Shown in pieces: positions 6,136-13,244 of a stretch of 15,634 nucleotides of DNA. Below the pieces are notes generated by a model. That model made no database searches and was not told the DNA's origin. It worked only from the letters and a program-made list of their open reading frames with translations. Made by a program: the position numbers and the translations under genes. Source of the stretch: Rhodospirillaceae bacterium (GTDB lineage Bacteria; Pseudomonadota; Alphaproteobacteria; Dongiales; Dongiaceae). Each line of letters begins with the position of its first letter. Position 1 is the stretch's first letter. Location of the stretch: the NCBI GenBank assembly GCA_016794075.1, contig JAEUKU010000012.1:1-15634 (forward strand). Reading direction: 5' to 3'.

Positions 6136-7665
6136 GTGTCTTTGCATTGCCACGCTCCGATTGCCCGCCGCATCGCCCAAGCCGGCCTGTTTGCCGCCCT
6201 GCTGCTGGGCGCCGCCCAGCCCACCTTCGCCGAAGAGGTGAAGCTGACGCTGCTGCTGACCAACGACATCTACAAGCTGGACGGCGCGGGCAAGCGCGGT
6301 GGCTTCGCGCGTCTCGCCGGCGTGGTCGAGGCCGAGCGCGCCAAGGGCGGCCATCTGCTCTACGTCCATTCGGGCGACACGCTCTCGCCCTCGCTGATGT
6401 CCAGCTTCGACCAGGGCAAGCATGTGATCGATCTTCTGAATACCACGCCGCCCGACGTCTTCGTACCCGGCAACCACGAATTCGATTTCGGCCGCGACGT
6501 GTTCCTGGCCCGCATGGGCGAGGCCAAGTTCCCGCTCTTCGCCGCCAACCTGCAGGATGCGGCGGGCAAGGGCCTGCCCGGCTTCGCGGCGACGAAGATC
6601 TACGAGTTCGGCGGCGCCAGGATCGGCCTCGTCGGGCTGGCGGCCGATGATTCCGCCGTCAAGTCCTCGCCCGGCGATCTCAAGTTCCTGCCGACGGTCG
6701 AGACCGGCATCGCCGAAGCGGCGAAGCTGCGCGAGGCTGGCGCCGACCTCGTGGTCGCCGTCGCCCACGCCAACCGCGCCCAGGACCGCGCCTTGTTCGA
6801 GAGCCACGCCTTCGACGTCATCCTGTCGGGCGATGACCACGATCTGGCGCTCTGGTTCGACGGCAAGTCGGTGCTGGTTGAATCCAAGGAAGAGGCCGAA
6901 TACGTGACCGCCGTGGACCTCGCCATCGACGTGGAGCAGAAGGACGGCGACCGCAGCGTCAAATGGTGGCCGAACTTCCGCATCATCGACACCGCCGGCG
7001 TGACGCCGGGCGCCGCGGCCGAAGCGAAGACGAAGCAATACGAGGAGCAACTGTCGAAGGAGCTCGACGTCGCGCTCGGCACGACTGAAACGCCGCTCGA
7101 CAGCCGCAAGGCGACCGTGCGCAGCGAGGAAGCCGCCATCGGCAACCTGATCGCCGACGCCATGCGCGATGGCACCGGCGCCGATATCGCCATCACCAAT
7201 GGCGGCGGCATCCGCGGCAACAAGGAATATGCCGCCGGCACTAGGCTCGCGCGGCGCGACGTGCTGACCGAGCTGCCGTTCGGCAACAAGACCGTGCTGG
7301 TCGAGGTGAATGGCGCCACCGTCCTGGCGGCGCTGGAGCACGGCGTCGGCCAGGTCGAGCAGGGCGCCGGCCGCTTCCCGCAGGTCTCCGGCCTCAAGGT
7401 CAAAGTCGACCTCAAGAAGGCTGCCGGCAGCCGGGTGCGCGCCGTCGAGATCGGCGGCAAGCCGCTCGACCTCGCCGCCACCTATCGCCTCGCCACCAAC
7501 GACTTCATGCTGCGCGGCGGCGACGGCTACACCATGCTCGCCGACGGCAAGGTGGTCCTGGGCCCACTCGACGGCAAGCTGATGGCCGACCAGGTCATGG
7601 CCTTCGTTGCCAAGGCGGGAAAGGTCGCGCCCAAGCCAGAAGGCCGGGTGGAGGTCGTTCCATAG
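6136..7665 (+). CDS. secreted 5'-nucleotidase / UshA-like metallophosphoesterase
   Basis: This 509-residue protein has a Sec signal (Arg11-Arg12, hydrophobic 17-27, likely cut after PTFA at residue 32), so it should act in the periplasm. The N-terminal calcineurin-like domain shows TNDIYKLDG (42-50), SGDTLS (79-84), GNHEFDFG (112-119), VAHANRAQD and SGDDHD (231-236). The C-terminal nucleotide-binding domain has ITNGGGIRG (353-361) and TNDFMLRGGDGY (454-465). Two usual metal-binding His residues are changed: DxH is D44-I-Y46, and the first His of the G-H-x-H block is Asp233. Family members release phosphate from nucleotides or cyclic nucleotides. The start is GTG at 6136, with GGGAGGA 5 bases upstream. 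Codon use matches its neighbours. Confidence 0.88.
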   Translation: MSLHCHAPIARRIAQAGLFAALLLGAAQPTFAEEVKLTLLLTNDIYKLDGAGKRGGFARLAGVVEAERAKGGHLLYVHSGDTLSPSLMSSFDQGKHVIDLLNTTPPDVFVPGNHEFDFGRDVFLARMGEAKFPLFAANLQDAAGKGLPGFAATKIYEFGGARIGLVGLAADDSAVKSSPGDLKFLPTVETGIAEAAKLREAGADLVVAVAHANRAQDRALFESHAFDVILSGDDHDLALWFDGKSVLVESKEEAEYVTAVDLAIDVEQKDGDRSVKWWPNFRIIDTAGVTPGAAAEAKTKQYEEQLSKELDVALGTTETPLDSRKATVRSEEAAIGNLIADAMRDGTGADIAITNGGGIRGNKEYAAGTRLARRDVLTELPFGNKTVLVEVNGATVLAALEHGVGQVEQGAGRFPQVSGLKVKVDLKKAAGSRVRAVEIGGKPLDLAATYRLATNDFMLRGGDGYTMLADGKVVLGPLDGKLMADQVMAFVAKAGKVAPKPEGRVEVVP

Positions 7666-7745
7666 TTGCGCAAGCGATCGCGAGGTTGTTGCCGCTCCTC
7701 CGATCCGGACGGCGCGAGCAACTGCGCGAAAGACCGTAGAGCATT

Positions 7746-8663
7746 ATGACCAACCAGACCGGCCCAGCCGGACCGATCTCTCCGGCCGCCGCCGAGCGCG
7801 GCACGCTCATCGGCATCGCCATGGTGCTGACCTCGGCGGTCGCCTGGAGCACCGCCGGCTTCTTCGCCCGCACGGTGCCGATCGACATCTGGGTGGTGCT
7901 GTTCTGGCGCGGCGTGTTCGGCGGCTTGTCGATCGCCGGCCTGGCGATGATCGAGCGGCGCAGCCTGCGCTTCGACTTCGCCCGCGCCTTCACCCCCGCC
8001 GGCATCGGGCTGATGACCATCTCCGCCACCGGCAAGATGGCCTTCATCTATGCGCTGCAGAACACCACCGTCGCCAACGTCACGGTGATCTATGCCACCT
8101 TGCCCTTCATTACCGCGATCCTGGCCTGGGCGTGGTTCCGCGAGAAGGCGGCGCGCCGGACGCTCATCGGCAGCCTGGTGGCCGGGGCCGGCGTCGTCGC
8201 CACCGTCGCCGGCTCAGCCGGGCTGGGCGGCGGCAGCATCCTCGGCGACGCGGCGGCCCTGTTCATGACCTTCACCATGGCGATCATGACCGTGATCATG
8301 CGGCGCCACCGTGAGGTGCCGATGCTGGAAGCCGCCGCCATGTCGGGCTTCATCGTCGCCGGCTTCGCCTGGTTCTTCTGCGATCCGCTGGTCGCCACCG
8401 GAATAGACATCTTCTGGCTGGCGTTGTTCGGCATCGTCACGCAGGGTGCGGGCTTGGGCATCTACACCATGGGCGCCCGCCGCCTGCCCTCCGCCCAGGC
8501 CGCCCTGCTCAGCGCCAGCGAGGTGCCGCTCTCCCCGCTCTGGGTCTGGATCTTCTTCAACGAGGTTCCGGCGCTTGCCACCTTCTTCGGTGGCGGCCTG
8601 GTGCTCAGCGCCATCCTGTGGAACATCGGCGCGGAGCTGCGCAAGGCCGCGGTGAAAACCTAG
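7746..8663 (+). CDS. EamA/DMT-superfamily transporter
   Basis: This 305-residue inner-membrane protein has about ten hydrophobic helices in two EamA repeats (about 20-150 and 160-300). The first repeat carries AWSTAGFFAR and FWRGVFGG. Repeat-end motifs are ATLPFITAILAWAWFREKAA (end of repeat one) and ASEVPLSPLWVWIFFNE (end of repeat two). The family exports amino acids, metabolites or drugs; the substrate cannot be told from sequence. The ATG at 7746 has only a weak TAGAG ribosome site. It follows the nucleotidase gene after 80 bases. Its TAG stop overlaps the stop of the convergent dehydrogenase within a shared CTAG. Confidence 0.92.
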   Translation: MTNQTGPAGPISPAAAERGTLIGIAMVLTSAVAWSTAGFFARTVPIDIWVVLFWRGVFGGLSIAGLAMIERRSLRFDFARAFTPAGIGLMTISATGKMAFIYALQNTTVANVTVIYATLPFITAILAWAWFREKAARRTLIGSLVAGAGVVATVAGSAGLGGGSILGDAAALFMTFTMAIMTVIMRRHREVPMLEAAAMSGFIVAGFAWFFCDPLVATGIDIFWLALFGIVTQGAGLGIYTMGARRLPSAQAALLSASEVPLSPLWVWIFFNEVPALATFFGGGLVLSAILWNIGAELRKAAVKT

Positions 8664-9451
8664 AGCGCGCTCCGCATATCCGCCACCGACCAGCCGCCGT
8701 CGATCATGAGATTGGCGCCAGTGATGAGGGCGGCCGCCGGCGAGGCGAGGAAAACCACCGCCCCGGCGACATCCTTCGGCTCGCCGATGCGCCCCAGCGG
8801 AATGTTGGCCAGGGTCCGGCGCTTGAAGTCGGGGTCGGAGAGCGCCGGCGCGGTGCCGTCGGTCCTGATGAAGGTCGGGGCGACGCTGTTGACATTGACG
8901 TTATGCGGCGCCCATTCGGAGGCGAGGCAGCGGGTCAGGTGATTGATTGCCGCCTTGGTCATGCAATAGATCGCCTCGCCGTGCAGCACCACGCTGCCGG
9001 CCTGCGAACTCATGTTGATGATGCGCCCGCTCTTGCGTTGGATCATGGCGCGACCCACCGCCTGGGTCATGAAGAAGGTGCCCTTCAGATTCGCGCCGAC
9101 GGTGAAGTCGAAATCCTCCTCCGTCACCTTCTCGGCCGGATTCTCCGGCCCGACGCCGACATTGTTCACCAGCACGTCGATGCGGCCGAAATGGTCGAGG
9201 GCGCGCTGCACCCCGTCCCGCATCTGATCGAGGCGGGTGACGTCGAGCTGCAGCGGCAGGACCTTGCGACCCATGCCCGCGATCTCGGCCGCCAGCCCGC
9301 CATCCTTCGTCACGTCGCGCAGGCCCAGCACCAGATCGGCCCCGGCCGCCGCGCAAGCCAGCGCGCTGGCCCGACCAAGCCCGCGCGCCGGCCCGGTGAC
9401 CAGCACGACGGAGCCCGTGAGATCGAAATTCGGCCTGTAATCGGTGCTCAT
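8660..9451 (-). CDS. SDR-family NAD(P)-dependent oxidoreductase
   Basis: This 263-residue classical short-chain dehydrogenase/reductase has the nucleotide-binding TGPARGLG (19-26), Asp70 in LQLDVT, the structural NNVG motif (96-99), catalytic Ser149 in INMSSQAG and the YCMTK pair Tyr162/Lys166. Its C-terminus, GANLMIDGGWSV, is typical of FabG-like SDRs. The reaction would be NAD(P)-linked oxidation or reduction of an alcohol/ketone; the substrate is unknown. I chose the ATG at 9451 because GGAGG lies 5 bases upstream; a GTG two codons earlier overlaps that site. The amidohydrolase stop is 13 bases upstream, with the Shine-Dalgarno inside that gap, so the two genes are probably translated together. 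Confidence 0.93.
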   Translation of the reverse strand: MSTDYRPNFDLTGSVVLVTGPARGLGRASALACAAAGADLVLGLRDVTKDGGLAAEIAGMGRKVLPLQLDVTRLDQMRDGVQRALDHFGRIDVLVNNVGVGPENPAEKVTEEDFDFTVGANLKGTFFMTQAVGRAMIQRKSGRIINMSSQAGSVVLHGEAIYCMTKAAINHLTRCLASEWAPHNVNVNSVAPTFIRTDGTAPALSDPDFKRRTLANIPLGRIGEPKDVAGAVVFLASPAAALITGANLMIDGGWSVADMRSAL

Positions 9452-9464
9452 TGCCACCTCCCTG

Positions 9465-11045
9465 CTATTGCGCCTGTCGCGTCGGTATCCACCATTCCTC
9501 GCCGCGCGCGGTGGTCACGTATTCCGGCCAGCGGAAATCGAGCGGCACGCGGAAATCGCGCGGCAGCAACGGTGCCAGCCACTTGCCGCCGCCGATGCCG
9601 CCACCGGTGCGCTCGCGCCACTCGTCCCGCGCCCGCGCCAGCAGATCGGCACTGGTCATCAGGTCGAGGATCGTGGCGCCGATGGTCTTGGCCGCCGTCG
9701 CGATCATCGGATCGATGCAGGGCCGCAAGCCGCCGAGCGCGTTCATCGCCCAGGCCGGATAGGGCTTGCCCGCGCTCTTCAGCATCGGCCGGGCGATGTA
9801 GAAGCGCACCGTCGGGCAATGCCAGCAGAACTCGGTGTAGTCGTCCGAGGTCGAGTTGAGCTGCGCGGGCGGCAGGTCATGACGCAGCTGCAGCTCCATC
9901 TCCCCCGGCGGAATAGTCCGCTCACAGGCTTCGAGATAGGGTTTCTCCATCGGCGCCACGCCAAGTTCGCGCTGGATCTCCTGCGCGAGCCGGATCGCCT
10001 CGCCGCCCCAGCGCGGCGCGCCCGCGGCGACGATGTTGCGGTAGGTCGCCTCCGCCAGCGCGTGGTTGGGCAGGCCCGGCCGCGACTTGGTCACCCAGGT
10101 CCGGTGCCAGCGGCAATGCGCCGCCTTGGCCGCCACTTCGGCGTTGTTGTCGAGCACGCGCGCCACCTGCTCCGCCATCTCGATGGTCGGCGTGCGCCAC
10201 AGATACTGGATCTCGGCGATCTGCGCCGGCAGATTGTCGGCGGTCGCCTGCCCCGCCGTCAGGATCGCCTCGGACAGCGACCAGCCCTGGGTGAAGGGCA
10301 GCATGTTCGACTGCGTCTGCTTGGTCAGCGCGAACATGTGCATCAGCGCGTCGGTGGCACCGGGTGCGCGCGCCGCCACGTGGCTGGCCGGTATGGGGCT
10401 GTCCGGATCGCCGGAAAGCCAGCCTTCCGGCTCGTCGCATTCGAACGTGTAGATGCAGGCATAGCCGGCGCCGCAATGGGTGTCCCAACGCGCGGTGTTG
10501 ACCAGCGGCAGCATGTAGGTCGGGTGGAAGCTGATCGCGGCGTCGAGTCCGTCGTAATAGCCCTTGGCCGCATGCACCGGCTTCGACAGGCGCAGTTTCT
10601 CCGCCGGCTCGCCGAACAGCACGATGGTGCCCCTGATGTCCTGCTCGGCCATCACCGCCTTGGCGGCCAGCGCGCCGCCGAGGGCTGAGATGCCGAGGGC
10701 CGAATGCGGGTCGGTGTGGCCGCCGGCATGGGGCGACAGCCCGGTCCGCGGCATCTTCTTCGTTGCCGCCGCCTGGCAATTGCCGGGCACCGCGTCGTAT
10801 TCCGCATAGGCGGCGATGGTGGGGCCCGCCCCATTCGTCCAGCGCGCGCGGAACGCCGTCGGCATGCCGCCGGTCCCGGCCTCCACCGCGAATCCCTCTT
10901 GTTTCAGGCGCGCGACATACCAGGCGGCGGATTTGTACTCCCGCAGCGCCGTCTCGCCGTAGTGCCAGATGACTTGATTCCAATCCGACAGCTCGCCAAG
11001 ATGCGCCTCCACCCAGCGAAAGGCTGCCGCCTTGTATTGGTCCAT
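9465..11045 (-). CDS. M20-family amidohydrolase, AbgB-like
   Basis: This 526-residue protein resembles the AbgB branch of M20 metallopeptidases/amidohydrolases (p-aminobenzoyl-glutamate hydrolase subunit B). The metal-site blocks are AEYDAVPG (81-88), GGHTDPHS (108-115), FGEPAEK (144-150) and SFHP (172-175). A dimerisation-type domain lies between about 185 and 330. The usual Cys-Gly-His of the family is Gly-Gly-His here. It should cleave an amide or acyl-amino acid bond in the cytoplasm; the substrate is not known. The start at 11045 is supported by GGGAGA and AGGA upstream and by the family N-terminus; an ATG at 11123 would add 26 unlikely residues. It leads a two-gene unit with the SDR and diverges from the amine oxidase. 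Confidence 0.85.
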   Translation of the reverse strand: MDQYKAAAFRWVEAHLGELSDWNQVIWHYGETALREYKSAAWYVARLKQEGFAVEAGTGGMPTAFRARWTNGAGPTIAAYAEYDAVPGNCQAAATKKMPRTGLSPHAGGHTDPHSALGISALGGALAAKAVMAEQDIRGTIVLFGEPAEKLRLSKPVHAAKGYYDGLDAAISFHPTYMLPLVNTARWDTHCGAGYACIYTFECDEPEGWLSGDPDSPIPASHVAARAPGATDALMHMFALTKQTQSNMLPFTQGWSLSEAILTAGQATADNLPAQIAEIQYLWRTPTIEMAEQVARVLDNNAEVAAKAAHCRWHRTWVTKSRPGLPNHALAEATYRNIVAAGAPRWGGEAIRLAQEIQRELGVAPMEKPYLEACERTIPPGEMELQLRHDLPPAQLNSTSDDYTEFCWHCPTVRFYIARPMLKSAGKPYPAWAMNALGGLRPCIDPMIATAAKTIGATILDLMTSADLLARARDEWRERTGGGIGGGKWLAPLLPRDFRVPLDFRWPEYVTTARGEEWWIPTRQAQ

Positions 11046-11069
11046 TTCCTGATCTCCCGCGCCGCGCCG

Positions 11070-11083
11070 TTCTGATTCCAGAA
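11070..11083. promoter_or_regulatory. candidate operator in a divergent gene gap
   Basis: TTCTG (11070-11074) and CAGAA (11079-11083) form a 5-bp inverted repeat around four bases. It lies in the 104-base gap between the divergent amidohydrolase and amine oxidase genes, where a shared regulator would bind. No regulator gene is nearby and the site is short, so this is weak. Confidence 0.2.
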
Positions 11084-11149
11084 TGGCGGTTTGCGTTTCC
11101 GGCCACAAGTCGCGCGGCATCATTTCCGCCGCGCCTGCGGGAGAGACCC

Positions 11150-12388
11150 ATGTTGGATGTGATCGTCATCGGGGCCGGCGCCGCCGGCCTCGCCGCCGCG
11201 CGCAGGCTGGAAGCCGCGCGCGCAACCTATGTCGTGCTTGAAGCCAAGGACCGGATCGGCGGTCGCACCGTCACCGATACGGCGACGCTGGGCGCGCCGG
11301 TCGATCTCGGCGGTCATTGGCTGCACTCCCCCGCGGCGAACCCTTTGACCCCGCTCGTCGACCGCTATGGGTTTCACCTCCGACGCAGCGCCGAGGATTT
11401 CCGCTTCGCCCAGGACGGCCGCGTGCTGGATGCGGCGGAGAACGCCGCATGCGCGGCCTATATCGACCATTGCTTCGACAAGATCGCCGTCGCAGGCGCG
11501 GAGCGCGTCGATTGCGCGGTGGCCGATCTGTTTCCGTTCCACGGCAAGTGGCATGGCATGTTCGAGGCGGCCTTCACCGCCAAGCAGGGTGTGACGCCGC
11601 GCGACGCCTCGGCCCAGGACTTTGCCCGCTATGTCTGGGAGGGGGACGACCTGCCGGTGCTGGATGGTTTGGGCGCCCTGGTGGCGCGCCATGCGGAAGG
11701 GCTGGAGGTCCGGCTGCGGACTCCCGCCACGCGGGTTGCTTGGGGCAAGGCGGGCGGCGTCGCCGTCGAGACGCCGCAGGGCGCGCTGCAGGCACGCGCG
11801 GTTATCATCGCCGTTCCCGTGGGCGTGCTGGCCGCCGAAATCATACGCTTCGATCCGCCGCTGCCCGACTGGAAGCTCGGCGCCATCGCCGATCTGCCGA
11901 TGGGCAGCTGCAACAAAGTCGCCTTCGCGTTCGGCAGCAACGTCTTCGGCGATCTCGCGGACGTCATGCTGATGCCCGATCTCGGGCCGGATCGTTCCGT
12001 CGAGCTGGTCATCCGCGAAGGCGGCCGCGATACGGCAACGGTCATGTTCAATGGTCCATCCGCCAAGGCGCTCGCCGCCGAGGGGGCGGATGCCAGCGCC
12101 GACTACGCGTTGTCCGTGCTGGCCAGCCTGTTCGGCAACGAAATCCGCCGCGCCGCGGGCAAGCAATTCGTCGTCGCCGATTGGGACCACGATCCGTGGA
12201 TCCGCGGCTGCTACACCGCGGCGCGGCTGGGCGCGGCGGAGGCGCGCGCCAGGCTGGCGCGGCCGGTGGAGGACCGCCTGTTCTTCGCCGGGGAAGCTAC
12301 CCATGACCGCTTCATGGGCGACGTCCATGGCGCGCATCTGAGCGGCGAGGCGGCGGCGGATGCCGTGCGCGCCGTAATCCGGAGATAG
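11150..12388 (+). CDS. FAD-dependent amine oxidase (flavin monoamine oxidase family)
   Basis: This 412-residue flavoprotein has a Rossmann FAD site at its very start (VIGAGAAGLAAARRLE, 6-21), VVLEAKDRIGGRT (28-40) and DLGGHWLHS (52-60). The C-terminal FAD-binding block is LFFAGEATHDRFMGDVHGAHLSG. This arrangement is that of the monoamine oxidase/polyamine oxidase family, which oxidises amines to imines with FAD and oxygen. The substrate is not evident. There is no signal peptide, so it is probably cytoplasmic. GGGAG lies about 7 bases before the ATG. It diverges from the M20 amidohydrolase; amide hydrolysis followed by amine oxidation would make a plausible pathway, but that is only inference from position. 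Confidence 0.9.
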   Translation: MLDVIVIGAGAAGLAAARRLEAARATYVVLEAKDRIGGRTVTDTATLGAPVDLGGHWLHSPAANPLTPLVDRYGFHLRRSAEDFRFAQDGRVLDAAENAACAAYIDHCFDKIAVAGAERVDCAVADLFPFHGKWHGMFEAAFTAKQGVTPRDASAQDFARYVWEGDDLPVLDGLGALVARHAEGLEVRLRTPATRVAWGKAGGVAVETPQGALQARAVIIAVPVGVLAAEIIRFDPPLPDWKLGAIADLPMGSCNKVAFAFGSNVFGDLADVMLMPDLGPDRSVELVIREGGRDTATVMFNGPSAKALAAEGADASADYALSVLASLFGNEIRRAAGKQFVVADWDHDPWIRGCYTAARLGAAEARARLARPVEDRLFFAGEATHDRFMGDVHGAHLSGEAAADAVRAVIRR

Positions 12389-12536
12389 GCCGCCCGCACC
12401 CGCTCGTGACCGGCATCACAAACCCGATCTGCGCCAGGAAGCACCAACCGGCGTGAGGCGAGACACCGACCGGATCGACCGGCGGCCGCCTGCGAAGGAG
12501 GTGCCAATGCGCATGTCATCAACGACGAAGCCCGCT

Positions 12537-12659
12537 CTTTCGGCGGATTCCGGCGAAACAATTGAAACAAACTTCAATCGGCGAAGACATCCGCCGGAAG
12601 CACTTCGCGCCGATCTTCCGCACCGCTCGGGAGGGCCCGGCGTCCGCGCCCGGCCGAGC
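12537..12659 (+). ncRNA. predicted structured leader RNA: long stem-loop plus GC-rich hairpin
   Basis: Bases 12537-12548 pair with 12589-12600 in a 12-bp stem with one G-U. Inside it, ATTGAA (12561-12566) pairs with TTCAAT (12573-12578). The two sides of the internal loop both carry CGGCGAA (12551-12557 and 12579-12585), giving a near-symmetric loop. A second hairpin follows: GCTCGG (12625-12630) with CCGAGC (12654-12659) and an inner GGGC/GCCC. The pair ends 14 bases before the AAGGAG that serves the GTG start at 12687. Codon third positions in this stretch look non-coding. No T-run follows, so it is not a plain terminator. It matches no riboswitch class I recognise; function is inferred from structure and position only. 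Confidence 0.4.
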
Positions 12660-12686
12660 ATCCAACCCCATTCAAGGAGACCTGCA

Positions 12687-13085
12687 GTGGCCAACGTCCT
12701 GGAACAGGTGCCCGGGCTTGCATCTGCAAGCACCAGCATCGTGCGCAAGCCAACGATCACGCTACTCTCGCTTTCTGGCGTACTCTGCCTGTCGCTGATC
12801 TGGGCATCGGGCCAAGCGGCGCGAGCCGAAACCACACAGCCGCCCAACCTGTCCTGCATCACCGAAGAGCCGCTGCCCAACCAGCGGGTACTGCGGGACT
12901 GCGACAAGACCGTGGTGGAACTGCCACCGGTTGAGGAGCTGGTGCCGGAGCCTCCGTTGACGCCGTCGGAACTGCCGATGATGCGGCATCACGACAGCGG
13001 CACCAAGGGCGGTTCGTCGACGGGCGGCGGCGGCTCGGGCAACGGCGGCCGCGGCGGCGGGGACAACGGCAACGGCGCGCGCTAG
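12687..13085 (+). CDS. small exported Gly-rich protein of unknown function
   Basis: I do not recognise this 132-residue protein. It has an N-terminal Arg20-Lys21, a hydrophobic stretch (about 24-40) and an ARA-E junction (45-48), so it is either secreted by Sec or anchored by that helix. The mature part has Cys57 and Cys72, a Pro/Glu/Val-rich middle (79-97, VEELVPEPP) and a low-complexity tail of Gly, Ser and Asn (105-130). The GTG at 12687 has AAGGAG 7 bases upstream. An in-frame ATG at 12507, with AAGGAGG 5 bases upstream, would give 192 residues, but the added codons include AGA, AGG, TCA and ACA, rare elsewhere in this window, and cross the predicted RNA stem. I prefer the shorter form. 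Confidence 0.6.
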   Translation: MANVLEQVPGLASASTSIVRKPTITLLSLSGVLCLSLIWASGQAARAETTQPPNLSCITEEPLPNQRVLRDCDKTVVELPPVEELVPEPPLTPSELPMMRHHDSGTKGGSSTGGGGSGNGGRGGGDNGNGAR

Positions 13086-13103
13086 AGGCCGCGGCAGGCG
13101 ATG

Positions 13104-13154
13104 GCGGCCCGTCATGTTTTGCCGCCCGTCTTGTCTTGCCGCCCGTCTTGTCTT
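13104..13154 (+). repeat. 17-bp tandem repeat, three units
   Basis: The unit GCCGCCCGTCTTGTCTT occurs perfectly at 13121-13137 and 13138-13154. A diverged copy with three substitutions lies immediately before it at 13104-13120. The array sits in the 159-base gap between the Gly-rich protein and the molybdopterin oxidoreductase gene. The first unit also ends in TTTT and follows a 6-bp hairpin (GGCCGC 13087-13092, GCGGCC 13104-13109), a weak candidate terminator for the upstream gene. Confidence 0.85.
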
Positions 13155-13185
13155 GCACGGTGATTGTGCCAGCGCAAAGACGGGC
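13124..13185 (+). promoter_or_regulatory. alternative hairpins in the oxidoreductase leader
   Basis: AAGACGGGC at 13177-13185 is an exact complement of GCCCGTCTT, which occurs in both perfect repeat units (13124-13132 and 13141-13149). Either copy can form a 9-bp stem. With the nearer copy the loop holds a further GCAC/GTGC pairing (13155-13158, 13166-13169). The structure lies 60 bases before the oxidoreductase ATG. It could regulate that transcript or terminate the previous one, though no T-run follows. Confidence 0.35.
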
Positions 13186-13244
13186 AGCAGTTTCCGGGTC
13201 AAAAGCTTCAGGATGGGCCGAGTGCCTGGAGCAAAGGACCGAAA

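Noticed and set aside
4805..7341. Long minus-strand frames opposite the aminotransferase and nucleotidase
   Set aside because: They are antisense shadows; the plus-strand genes have conserved catalytic motifs throughout.
11046..11123. Earlier ATG for the M20 amidohydrolase
   Set aside because: The extra 26 residues are not like family members, and good ribosome sites precede 11045.
13104..13154. CRISPR array
   Set aside because: Units are 17 bases and directly abutting, with no spacers and no cas genes.
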